NCBI GenBank assembly: GCA_038133505.1
Contig: JAYPTI010000004.1
Span: 1-50,054, forward strand
Origin: JAYQUR01 sp038133505
GTDB taxonomy: Bacteria > Pseudomonadota > Alphaproteobacteria > MPNO01 > UBA830
Reading direction: 5' to 3'
Length of the DNA: 50,054 nucleotides
The notes beneath the pieces are model-generated. The model searched no databases, was not told the origin of the DNA, and saw only the letters and a list, made by a program, of their open reading frames with translations. Below, piece after piece: positions 36,082 through 44,196 of the stretch. A program made the translations under genes and the position numbers. The first letter of the stretch is position 1. The number at the start of each line of letters is the position of its first letter.

Positions 36082-36738
36082 GTGAGGCCGAAGTTGAAGC
36101 TGTCGTTTCTTGGCGTTCTTTCAGGAGCCGTGTTGTTCTGTGCAACGGATTTGGCGCTGGCGCAGTCATCCAAGGCACCCGCGCCTCATCCATCTTATCA
36201 GCACGGCATGTCGGATATGCGTGATGGAGGCCACGGACACGGAGCGCAGCATGGCAGCATGCAGGGTTCGTCGGAAGCAATGCGCGGATCGGCAGCCCCC
36301 GTCGAGCCAGGCCAGTCCGCGTTCGCCGCGATTGCGGAGATCGTCGAATTGCTGCGCGGCGACCCGGAAACGGACTGGTCGCGCGTCGATATCGCGGCAC
36401 TTCGCCGGCATCTGGTCGACATGAATAACGTAACGATGCGGGCATCGGTCCGCGTCGCGAAAATACAAGGCGGAGCGAGATTCGAGGTCTCGTCCGGTGA
36501 TGCCGACGTGAAAGGGTCTATCCGCCGCATGGTTCTGGCGCACGCGGCCACCATGTCGGGTTATGAGGGGATGACAATGCGCGGCGAGCAAATCGATAGC
36601 GGTGCTGCGCTCTCGGTGACCGGGCCGAATGCGACGATGATCCGAAGCCTGGGGTTTTTCGGAATTGCGACGATTGGCATGCACCATCAGGCACACCATC
36701 TTGCGATCGCGCGGGGTACCAATCCGCACGCGCACTGA
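36082..36738 (+). CDS. Secreted histidine-rich protein of unknown function
   Basis: I do not recognise this family with confidence. The 218-residue product has an N-terminal signal peptide (about 1-28, ending LALAQ), then a stretch rich in His, Gly, Met and Ser (HPSYQHGMSDMRDGGHGHG) that looks metal-binding, then a mixed helical region with DIAALRRHLVDMNNVTMRA and a C-terminal MHHQAHHLAIA. Periplasmic copper or metal handling is a guess from composition. The start could be GTG 36082 or TTG 36094, the latter with GGTGAGG at good distance. It follows the Lon gene by 31 nt. Confidence 0.65.
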   Translation: MRPKLKLSFLGVLSGAVLFCATDLALAQSSKAPAPHPSYQHGMSDMRDGGHGHGAQHGSMQGSSEAMRGSAAPVEPGQSAFAAIAEIVELLRGDPETDWSRVDIAALRRHLVDMNNVTMRASVRVAKIQGGARFEVSSGDADVKGSIRRMVLAHAATMSGYEGMTMRGEQIDSGAALSVTGPNATMIRSLGFFGIATIGMHHQAHHLAIARGTNPHAH

Positions 36739-36769
36739 AATCAATGAAATCGGGTAGGCCGGGGCTGGT

Positions 36770-37783
36770 TCAGCCGTCCCTCAGCCGGCGGGCGACCTCG
36801 ACGGCGGCGTAGGTGAGTATTCCGTCTGCGCCGGCGCGCTTGAAGGCCAGCAGGCTTTCGACGATCACGCGGTCCCAGTCGAGCCAGCCGTTCAGCGCCG
36901 CGCCCTTCATCATCGCGTACTCGCCGGAGACCTGATAGGCGTAGGTCGGCATGCCGAACTCGTCTTTCACGCGCCGGACGATATCCAGATAGAAGAGGCC
37001 GGGCTTGACCATCACCATGTCGGCCCCTTCGGCGATGTCGAGCGCCACTTCGCGCAGCGCCTCGTCCGAATTGGCGGGATCCATCTGATAGGTCTTCTTG
37101 TCGCCGCCGCCGAGATTGGGCGCCGAGCCGACGGCATCGCGGAACGGGCCGTAGAGGGCAGACGCGTATTTCGCGCTGTAGGCGAGGATGCGGACGTCTC
37201 CGAGCGCTGCCTCGTCGAGCGCCGTGCGGATTGCGCCCACGCGCCCGTCCATCATATCCGACGGCGCGATGACGTCGCATCCGGCCCGCGCCTGGACAAC
37301 GGCCTGACGCGTGAGCACGTCGAGCGTCTCGTCGTTGACGATGTAACCGTCGCGCAGCAGCCCGTCATGGCCGTGGTTGGTGAACGGATCGAGCGCGACG
37401 TCGCACATGACGCCGAGATCCGGATGCGCGGCCTTGACCGCTTCCACCGCCCGGCAAACGAGGTTTTCCGGATTGATCGCCTCGCTGCCGTCCTCGTCCT
37501 TCAATGCGGGATCGATGGCGGGGAAGATCGCAATCAGCGGAATGCCGAGGTCGACCGCCTTTCCGGCCTCGTCGACCAGCGCAGCGATCGAATGGCGCTG
37601 GATGCCGGGCAGGGAGGCGATATCGGCGTGCGCCTCGTCGCTGTCGTGCACGAACACCGGCCAAATGAAATCGGCCGGCGTCAGCGTGTTCTCGGCGACG
37701 AGACGCCGGTTCCAGTCGTCTCGTCGGTTGCGGCGCATCCGCGTGACGGGGAACCGCCCCAGTCCGAAATCCCTGCCGGCCAT
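36770..37783 (-). CDS. hemB: Porphobilinogen synthase (delta-aminolevulinate dehydratase)
   Basis: Condenses two 5-aminolevulinates to porphobilinogen in heme synthesis. The 337-residue barrel has two active-site lysines, in AYSAKYAS and MVKPGLFYL. The metal-loop segment reads CDVALDPFTNHGHDG, with Asp where zinc-type enzymes have three cysteines, so this is the magnesium-dependent kind common in alphaproteobacteria. It lies 10 nt after the sulfhydrylase gene on the same strand, possibly in one operon with it. Confidence 0.97.
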   Translation of the reverse strand: MAGRDFGLGRFPVTRMRRNRRDDWNRRLVAENTLTPADFIWPVFVHDSDEAHADIASLPGIQRHSIAALVDEAGKAVDLGIPLIAIFPAIDPALKDEDGSEAINPENLVCRAVEAVKAAHPDLGVMCDVALDPFTNHGHDGLLRDGYIVNDETLDVLTRQAVVQARAGCDVIAPSDMMDGRVGAIRTALDEAALGDVRILAYSAKYASALYGPFRDAVGSAPNLGGGDKKTYQMDPANSDEALREVALDIAEGADMVMVKPGLFYLDIVRRVKDEFGMPTYAYQVSGEYAMMKGAALNGWLDWDRVIVESLLAFKRAGADGILTYAAVEVARRLRDG

Positions 37784-37793
37784 ACGCGTCGCC

Positions 37794-38998
37794 TCAGACC
37801 GCGGCCAGCGCCTGGTCGAGATCGGCGATGATGTCGTCGATATGCTCGATACCGATGCTGAGTCGCACGTAGGCGTCGTTCACGCCGGTCTGGGCCTGTT
37901 CCTCGGGCGACAGCTGCGAGTGCGTCGTCGTCGCGGGATGGATCGCCAGGCTCCGCGCGTCGCCGATATTGGCGACGTGGTAGAACATCTTCAGCGAATT
38001 GATGAACGCCTGGCCGGCGGCCTTGCCGCCGTCCTTGAATTCGAACCCGATGAGCCCGCCATAGCCGCCCGTCATGACGCGGCGGCATTCTCGCAATGGG
38101 CGCGCATACGAAGCGGCAGCGTCTCCAGCCCCTGAATGAACATGAAGGCGTTGAACGGGCTCATCGCCGCACCGAGATCGCGGAGCAGCGTGACGCGGGC
38201 CTTGATGATGTAGGCGACGGGGCCGAGCGGCTTGACCGCCTCGGTCCAGACCGCGCCGTGATAGCTCGGGTCGGGCTGGTTCAGCATGGGGAAGCGGTCC
38301 TTGTGCGCCTCCCAATCGAAATTGCCGCCGTCGACGATGATGCCGCCGATGGAGGTGCCGTGGCCGCCGATATATTTGGTCGTCGAATGCATGACGACGG
38401 CGGCGCCGTGCTCCAGCGGGCGGCACAGAACCGGCGCCGCAGTGTTGTCCATGATCAGCGGCACGCCGAGGTTACGGCCGATTTCGGCCACTTCCTTGAT
38501 CGGGAAGACTTCGAGCTTCGGATTGGGCAGCGTTTCGGCGTAGTAGCAGCGGGTGCGGTCGTCGGTCGCCCGGGCAAACGCCTCCGGATCGGAGGGATCG
38601 ACGAACCTGCACTCGATCCCCATGTCTTTGAGCGTGTTCGCGAACAGGTTCCAGGTACCGCCGTAGAGGTCGGTCGAAGCGACAAAATTGTCGCCCGCAT
38701 GCGTAATGTTCTGGACCGCGAAGGCGGACGCCGCCTGGCCCGACGAAAGTGCGAGCGCCGCAGCGCCCCCTTCGAGCGCCGTGATCCGCTGTTCCAGCAC
38801 GTCCTGCGTCGGGTTCATGATCCGCGTGTAGATGTTTCCCATCTCGGCCAGGCCGAACAGGTTCGCGGCATGCTCGGTGTCGTTGAACTGGTAGGAGGTC
38901 GTCTGGTAGATCGGCACCGCGACGGCGGTCGTGGCCTCGTCCCGACGCCAGCCGGCGTGAACGGCGATCGTTTCCGGATTTTTGCTGTCGGTTTCCAT
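37794..38998 (-). pseudogene. metY: O-acetylhomoserine sulfhydrylase (MetY/MetZ type), frameshifted and internally deleted as assembled
   Basis: Cys/Met PLP enzyme of methionine synthesis from O-acetylhomoserine and sulfide. The N-terminal ~308 codons are normal (PLP lysine K208 in STTKYIGGHG), but the frame ends at 38072 after RAHCENAAAS. A different frame then carries MTGGYGGLIGFEFKDGG through to HIDDIIADLDQAL and stops at 37794. Between these points relatives have about 35 residues that are missing, so the junction near 38080 combines a ~100-nt loss with a frameshift. Assembly collapse or a real deletion are both possible. Confidence 0.83.
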
Positions 38999-39109
38999 GT
39001 CGTCCCCCGTTTGGTGTTTGTTGCGCGGTTCAGAGATCGTGCTGTCGCCGGATTACGTGGGCGTGCAGGGCCTGTCAAGAAATCCGGCTGTGCGAAGATG
39101 TTTCGCTAT

Positions 39110-39129
39110 TAAGCCAAAATTAAGGCTTA
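39110..39129. promoter_or_regulatory. Inverted repeat in the metY/marR divergent region
   Basis: TAAGCC (39110-39115) and GGCTTA (39124-39129) flank the loop AAAATTAA, in an AT-rich stretch between divergent metY and the MarR gene. Could bind the MarR protein; the arms are short. Confidence 0.3.
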
Positions 39130-39187
39130 TCGTTCATTTTATCCTCGAACCTGTGTCATATTCACGCCTGTTCGGGGGAATGAACTG

Positions 39188-39667
39188 GTGAAAGAGGTAT
39201 ATTTAGAGACGATCCGTCTCATCGAGCGGCTGCATCGCCAGTTCCTCGAAGTCGTCAAAGTCGAACTGGACCGCTGCGGCGTCGTCGACATCAACAACAT
39301 CCAGGCTCTTATTCTCGCGAATATCGGCCGGGAGGAGCTGACCGTCGGCGAACTGACCAACCGCGGTTACTATCTCGGCTCCAACGTTTCCTACAACGTC
39401 AAGAAGATGGTCGAAAACGGCTATCTCGAGCAGGAACGTTCGAACCACGACCGCCGATCGGTCAGGGTCCGGGTTTCGCAGAAGGGCCTGGAGGTTTGCG
39501 ACCTGATCGCGGCGCTCCACGAACGCCATATCGCGCAGCTCGACGACAGCTCGATTTCCGAAGAGCTTCCCGAGGTCAACAATTCGCTCCGTCAGCTCGA
39601 ACGGTTCTGGACCGACGACCTGATGTACGGCAGCCGCCCTGCGCGTGCCGCCGGCGGCGCCGCCTGA
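39188..39667 (+). CDS. MarR family regulator (LdtR/PetP-like)
   Basis: A winged-helix transcription factor of 159 residues. The recognition region is VGELTNRGYYLGSNVSYNVKKMVENGYLEQERSNHDRRSVRVR, with the DxRS wing of MarR proteins. The YLGSNVSYN stretch is shared with alphaproteobacterial LdtR and PetP regulators, which act in cell-wall or redox control. A C-terminal tail follows. The start is GTG at 39188 after GGGGGA. It diverges from metY and converges on rpoH. Confidence 0.85.
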   Translation: MKEVYLETIRLIERLHRQFLEVVKVELDRCGVVDINNIQALILANIGREELTVGELTNRGYYLGSNVSYNVKKMVENGYLEQERSNHDRRSVRVRVSQKGLEVCDLIAALHERHIAQLDDSSISEELPEVNNSLRQLERFWTDDLMYGSRPARAAGGAA

Positions 39668-39695
39668 ACCGGAAAACTCTTTGCTACCCCGAACA

Positions 39696-39723
39696 AAAAC
39701 GGCGCCCTCGAAGGCGCCGTTTT
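39696..39723. terminator. Bidirectional Rho-independent terminator
   Basis: An 11-bp perfect stem AAAACGGCGCC/GGCGCCGTTTT with a 6-nt loop CTCGAA, flanked by A and T tracts, lies between the convergent MarR gene and rpoH and would serve both. Confidence 0.9.
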
Positions 39724-39761
39724 CGTTTCGGGTGCTGAACCGGCTTGGAGCCGGCGGGATT

Positions 39762-40637
39762 TCAGTTCACCAGCGCTTCGACGCCGTCGCGGTTCCGCAG
39801 CACGTCGCGAAGTTTCGACAGCGCCTTGCCTTCGATCTGGCGTATCCGCTCCTTGGTGACGCCGAACGTCTCGCCGATCTCGGCAAGGGTGATCTTGTCG
39901 TCCGTGAGAAAGCGTTGCTGGATCACGTCGCGCTCGCGCGGCGTCAGGTGCTCCATCGCTTCCTTGATCCATGCCGAGCGGGTTTCGCTGTCGATCAGGT
40001 CCCCGACGACCGCTTCCGGAGACGGGGAATCGTCGGCCAGGAGATCCATGAATTCGTCCGCCTCGCTGTCGCCGATCGTCGCGTTAAGCGACTGGTCCGG
40101 CCGCGACAGGTGCGCTTCCATGCGTTCCACCGCGGCAAGCGGCACGCCGAGCCCGTCGGCAATCATCTGGCGCTGGTCTTCCGTCATGTGCGTCGCCGAA
40201 TTGTCGGTCAGACGCGCCCGCAGCTTGCGCAGGTTGAAGAAAAGGCTCTTCTGCGCCGGCGTCGTGCCGATCCGGACGATCGACGAATTGCGCACGATGT
40301 ATTCCTGCATTGCCGCGAGAATCCACCACGTCGCATAGGTCGAAAAGCGGACGTTGCGGTCGGGGTCGAAGCGGTTCGCTGCTTCAAGAAGACCCGTGTT
40401 GCCCTCCTGGATCAGGTCGCCGACCGGCAGACCGTAGCCCTTGAACTTGGAGGCGATCCTGACCACGAGCCGGATATGCGCCTCGATGATCTCATGGAGC
40501 GCGGCCGCGTCCTGGTCGTCGCGCCAGCGGCGCGCGAGGTCGGCCTCGTATTCCCGCTCCAGAAGCGGGGCGTCCATCGCCTGGGCGATGTAGCGCCGGT
40601 CGTTCTTATCGGGGAAATTTCCGTTTGAAGCGGCCAT
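39762..40637 (-). CDS. rpoH: RNA polymerase sigma factor RpoH-type (heat shock)
   Basis: A sigma-70 family factor directing the heat-shock regulon. The 291-residue protein has region 2 (LVVRIASKFKGYGLPVGDLIQEGNTGLLEAANRFDPDRNVRFSTYATWWI, core binding and -10 recognition) and region 4 (ERDVIQQRFLTDDKITLAEIGETFGVTKERIRQIE). There is no region 1.1. The RpoH-box-like LFFNLRKLR lies between them. The ATG at 40637 is preceded by AAGGAAGGCG; the frame is open further but crosses operator-like palindromes. A second RpoH copy elsewhere is common in alphaproteobacteria. Confidence 0.92.
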   Translation of the reverse strand: MAASNGNFPDKNDRRYIAQAMDAPLLEREYEADLARRWRDDQDAAALHEIIEAHIRLVVRIASKFKGYGLPVGDLIQEGNTGLLEAANRFDPDRNVRFSTYATWWILAAMQEYIVRNSSIVRIGTTPAQKSLFFNLRKLRARLTDNSATHMTEDQRQMIADGLGVPLAAVERMEAHLSRPDQSLNATIGDSEADEFMDLLADDSPSPEAVVGDLIDSETRSAWIKEAMEHLTPRERDVIQQRFLTDDKITLAEIGETFGVTKERIRQIEGKALSKLRDVLRNRDGVEALVN

Positions 40638-40705
40638 TTCGCCTTCCTTTCCTTCGGGACCCCGTCGTTTCGTTACACGGCGGGACGCGGGGTAATCCGT
40701 ATATG

Positions 40706-40718
40706 TATCGAGTCGATA
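40706..40718. promoter_or_regulatory. Palindromic operator-like site 1
   Basis: TATCGAGTCGATA, arms TATCGA/TCGATA around one base, upstream of rpoH. The same motif recurs as the reverse complement at 40752-40764, and the matching 15-mers extend to TATCGAGTCGATAAT/ATTATCGACTCGATA. Confidence 0.7.
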
Positions 40719-40751
40719 ATATTGGGCTTGATCCGCTTTTCGCACGGAAAT

Positions 40752-40764
40752 TATCGACTCGATA
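40752..40764. promoter_or_regulatory. Palindromic operator-like site 2
   Basis: TATCGACTCGATA abuts the -35 of the MarR gene promoter; centres of sites 1 and 2 are 46 bp apart. Likely autoregulation of the divergent MarR protein; the regulator is inferred from adjacency only. Confidence 0.7.
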
Positions 40765-40792
40765 TTGTCTTTGAGGATGCGCCCGCTATGTT
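40765..40792 (+). promoter_or_regulatory. Candidate promoter of the Cys-rich MarR gene
   Basis: TTGTCT (40765-40770) and TATGTT (40787-40792) are 16 nt apart. The -35 directly adjoins operator-like site 2; the transcript leader would be about 120 nt. Confidence 0.4.
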
Positions 40793-40918
40793 ACAGTTTC
40801 AAGAAATACGAAATTGCGTCGGATCGGGATCATCCGGTTTTTGGCGCAAGACGCCGATATAAGATGCCGAATGCGGCATGGGCGGGGTGCATGACAAGAA
40901 TTTGGGCTGAAAAATCAA

Positions 40919-41503
40919 ATGCCTGAGAGGGAACGGATCGTCGAGCTGGTCGATCGGCTGAGCCGGATCGCGCACACGCTTCAGTTTTCGGGCGGTCTGA
41001 ATCCGGCCCAGTGGGAAGCGCTGCGCTTCGTTGCCCGCGCAAATCACAGGACTTGTTCGCCCGGCGCACTGTCCGAATTCATGGGGACCACCAAGGGAAC
41101 CGTCTCGCAGACGATAAAGGCGCTCGAGGCGAAGGGGCTGGTTCGGCGCGGACGCGTCGCCGGCGACGGCCGCGCGGTGCGGATTTCCATCACCGATGCT
41201 GGCAGCGCGTTGCTCGGCAAAGACCCGCTCGGCGCCATTCACGACGCCTTGACGACGTGCTCTCCCGAAGACCGCCTCCAACTCGTCGACGGGATGGAAC
41301 GGCTGGTCGGAGCGGTTCAGCGATCCGTCGGCGTTGCCGAGTTCGGACCCTGTACGGAATGCGAGCACTACCGGCCTGAACGGTGCAGCGAGACCAACTC
41401 GCTCGGCTGCCGGTGCGCTGTCTCCGGCGAGCTTTTCTCGGCGCTCGAGATCGACAAGATCTGCGCGGATTTCAGCCGGGATTCGAGTCGGGGCGCTTCC
41501 TGA
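40919..41503 (+). CDS. MarR family regulator with a C-terminal cysteine cluster
   Basis: A winged-helix regulator of 194 residues: helix-turn-helix LSEFMGTTKGTVSQTIKALEAKGLV, then wing RRGRVAGDGRAVRIS. The C-terminal ~50 residues hold six cysteines, C145-x2-C148-x7-C156-x7-C164-x-C166-x15-C182, too regular to be chance and suited to a metal or iron-sulfur centre. A sensor for redox or metal stress is a reasonable inference. It diverges from rpoH and the shared region carries two copies of a palindrome that it may bind. I do not know a named homologue. Confidence 0.83.
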   Translation: MPERERIVELVDRLSRIAHTLQFSGGLNPAQWEALRFVARANHRTCSPGALSEFMGTTKGTVSQTIKALEAKGLVRRGRVAGDGRAVRISITDAGSALLGKDPLGAIHDALTTCSPEDRLQLVDGMERLVGAVQRSVGVAEFGPCTECEHYRPERCSETNSLGCRCAVSGELFSALEIDKICADFSRDSSRGAS

Positions 41504-41515
41504 AATTGGCCTAGA

Positions 41516-41959
41516 TCAGGCCTCGCATGCCCGCTGGTACTCTTCCATCGCCGCGCGGATGTCAGGCGGGATTTCGATCGTGCTCATCGTCTCCTTCGAT
41601 GCGACGACGGTGACGAAGCTCCCGCGAAGGATTTCCAGGTCGCCGTCATGGGCGATCACATCATAGGATATCGACGAGCGGCCGAGACGCGTGAGGATCA
41701 GCGACAGGTCCATGGTCTGGCCCATTCGGCGGGCTTCCTTGAAATCGACCTCGACATGGACCAGGGGGAACATCCGCTGTTCTTCCTGAAACTGGCGGGC
41801 GAAATCGATTCCGAGCCGCTCGATCAGCCAGTCCTCGAACAGGTCGTTGAACATGCGGAAGAACTCCGCATAGAACACGATCCCGGCGGGGTCGGAGTCG
41901 GCAAATCGGATATTGCGGCGCACGGTAAAGGCGCCCTCTGGGATAGCGGGCGCTGTCAT
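41516..41959 (-). CDS. YbgC/FcbC-type acyl-CoA thioesterase (hotdog fold)
   Basis: A 147-residue hotdog protein like 4-hydroxybenzoyl-CoA thioesterases. The active-site segment is RFADSDPAGIVFYAEFF, with the catalytic Asp in DPAG; then HVEVDFKEARRMG follows. The ATG 41959 was selected although the frame is open well into the kinase gene upstream, because the family domain begins there. It may hydrolyse short-chain or aromatic acyl-CoA. It lies 44 nt after the histidine kinase and converges on the MarR gene. Confidence 0.85.
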   Translation of the reverse strand: MTAPAIPEGAFTVRRNIRFADSDPAGIVFYAEFFRMFNDLFEDWLIERLGIDFARQFQEEQRMFPLVHVEVDFKEARRMGQTMDLSLILTRLGRSSISYDVIAHDGDLEILRGSFVTVVASKETMSTIEIPPDIRAAMEEYQRACEA

Positions 41960-42003
41960 GACGCGGCTTTGAGTCTCCCGGCGAAGCGACGACGCTTCTA
42001 TCG

Positions 42004-43782
42004 CTATTGACCGCCCATGACAAGGCGAAGCGAAGGCTCCTTCTTGCCGGCCCCGTCGTCGTTCGCGCCCAACTTCCTGTCCAGCCTGAGCGTCACGGTC
42101 GTGCCGATTCCGGGTTTGCTGTTGATGGCCAGCGTGCCGCCGTCCTGCTCCGCCAGCGCCTTCGAGAGGGGCAGGCCGAGACCCGTTCCGGCATGGCGTC
42201 GATTCATGGCGCTGTCCACCTGGCCGAACGGCGACAGCGCCACGTCGATTTCGCTCTTGGTCATGCCGATGCCGGTATCGGTGACCGATACCTCCACCGC
42301 GTCGGGGAAGTTTTCCACCTTGACCGTCACGAGACCGCCGCTGGGCGTGAACTTGATCGCGTTGCCGACCAGATTGAAGAGGATCTGCATAAGCTTCCGT
42401 TCGTCGGCCTCGATCGCGACGCTCGGCGCGTTCTTTTCCGAGACCAGGGTCACGTTTTCGGCCTCCGCCCGTTCCCGCATGATGCGGAGGCATTTCTCGA
42501 TACATGCGCTCAGGTCGACCCGTTCGAGATGCAGTTCGAGGTGGCCGGCTTCCAGCTTGGAGTAGTCGAGAAGATCGTTGATCACGCCCAGCAGATGTCC
42601 GCCGCTTTGGCGGATATCGCCGGCATAGTCGCGATAGCGGTCGCTTCCGAGCGGGCCGAACACCTCCTGCAGCATGACTTCCGAGAAGCCGATGATCGCG
42701 TTCAGCGGCGTCCGCAGCTCGTGGCTGACATTCGCCAGGAATTCGGATTTTGCGCGGTTCGCCTCGTCGGCCGACTCCTTGGCGTGGCGGAGATTCCATT
42801 CGCCGCGGCGCATTTCGGTCACGTCGTGAACGGCGCCGATCACGCGCATGATCCGTCCCGAGGGCTCGGCGATCGCCTCGACCTCGGCGCGGACCGCGCG
42901 CACCTCGTTGTCCGGCCGAATGATCCGGTATTCCTGGTCGTATTTTCCGCCGGTCGAAAGCAGCCTTTTGTATGTGGACTGGACGATATCGCGAGACGCG
43001 GGGTGGACCATCAGGAAATACTGGTCGATCGACAGCGGCTCGGTCTCCGGCGACAGGCCGTGGATGTCGAACATGATATCCGACCAGTACATGCGGCCCG
43101 TCTCGGTGTTCCACTCCCAGACGCCGACTTCCGCCAGTTTCTGCGCGTGAGCCAGCCGGCGTTCGCTTGTCACCAGTTCGTGCTCTACGCGTTTGCGAGC
43201 GGTGATGTCCGTGTAGGTCGTCACGGTGCTGCCGTTTGCGGCGCGGCGCTCCGTCAGCAGCACCCAGCGGTCGTTCTTCATCCGCATCTCGTGGGTACCG
43301 TCCGCCGCCGAGTGCCAGGCGAGACGCTTGGCGAGCCAGTCGTCGAGATTGCCGCCGGTCGTCTGCTCGTGAATGAACGGAAACACGAGCGCGACGTGCT
43401 CGGCAAACGTCATGCCTTCGCGGATCTCGGGCAGATGATGCAGCCCGGCGTGTCCGTTGTGCAGGAGCAGCCGGTCTTCCGGGCTCCAGAGAACGAAAAC
43501 GTCGGAGATCTGGCCAAGGACGGTCTTCTCGTTAACCGGGCCCTGATCGCGGGGCGCAACCGTATCGACCGCGCCTGCCTCGCCGGTGACCGCGTCGCTG
43601 CGGAACGTGGCGGCGAGGGCCGCGCCGAAGATGCACAGGACGCAGAACATCGATGCCGCGACGAGCAGCGCCGCGTGACCGCCGCCGAACTCGTCGGCGA
43701 CAAGGGTCTACAGCGCCGCTGCCAACAGCAGGCAAATGGAGGTTCTCACGAACAGCGTCGGGAGCGCTTTCTGCAAGCTCAT
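42004..43782 (-). pseudogene. PAS/PAS sensor histidine kinase, interrupted by an in-frame TAG
   Basis: A hybrid-free two-component sensor. The frame from ATG 43782 has a hydrophobic segment broken at codon 25 by TAG (43708-43710), then a second membrane segment (HAALLVAASMFCVLC), two PAS domains (about residues 80-190 and 200-320 of the full frame), a HisKA domain with phospho-acceptor H354 in VSHELRTP, and an HATPase domain with NAIKFTP and GTGLGLP. Restart at ATG 43650 would give a kinase lacking the first helix, possibly still active in the cytoplasm. No response regulator gene is adjacent. Nonsense mutation or sequencing error cannot be told apart. Confidence 0.82.
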
Positions 43783-43982
43783 CGTATCGGAAGACGTGAA
43801 TAACATTCCGACCGGCATCTCCGGGCAGTAAACGTTAATGATGCGGTATTTCAGGTTAAAGATTCGTTAAACGCACCTATGATCCCTTGTTGGGCGTCCG
43901 GTCGGGAAACTCTCGGTATGTTTGAATGTCCGGGGGGCGACCGGGGCGCTGCCGGAAATCATTGGCGTGGCGGGCCGGAGAC

Positions 43983-44183
43983 ATGACCGACAGGCGCGGA
44001 GGCAGGGAGGTTCTGATCGAATTCCAGCAGATCGGGAACGTCGTCAAGGTAACGGCGGTCGATCCGGAGACGCTTACCGAAGTTTCCATCATGGGGCCGC
44101 CATCCGCCGGTCAGGAAATGTTAAAACGTAATGTAATCAATAAAATAAATTACGTTCTTTCCAAAAAAGATAAACAAAGATAA
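43983..44183 (+). CDS. Small DUF6898-like protein
   Basis: A 66-residue protein I associate with DUF6898, a short alphaproteobacterial family. The core is EVLIEFQQIGNVVKVTAVDPETLTEVSIMGP, which predicts a small beta-rich domain, and a C-terminal basic helix. The ATG 43983 has GGAG upstream; an earlier in-frame ATG at 43926 is less likely. The last third (44110-44183) is strikingly AT-rich against the GC-rich background. livH follows 13 nt after its stop, so it seems to be the first gene of the transporter operon. Function unknown. Confidence 0.7.
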   Translation: MTDRRGGREVLIEFQQIGNVVKVTAVDPETLTEVSIMGPPSAGQEMLKRNVINKINYVLSKKDKQR

Positions 44184-44196
44184 CCGCCCGCCGCCG

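Noticed and set aside
25432..43782. Stop codon reassignment (TAG or TGA read as amino acid)
   Set aside because: Many neighbouring genes end in TGA or TAG, often in four-base overlaps where termination is required, so the three in-frame stops are better seen as mutation or error.
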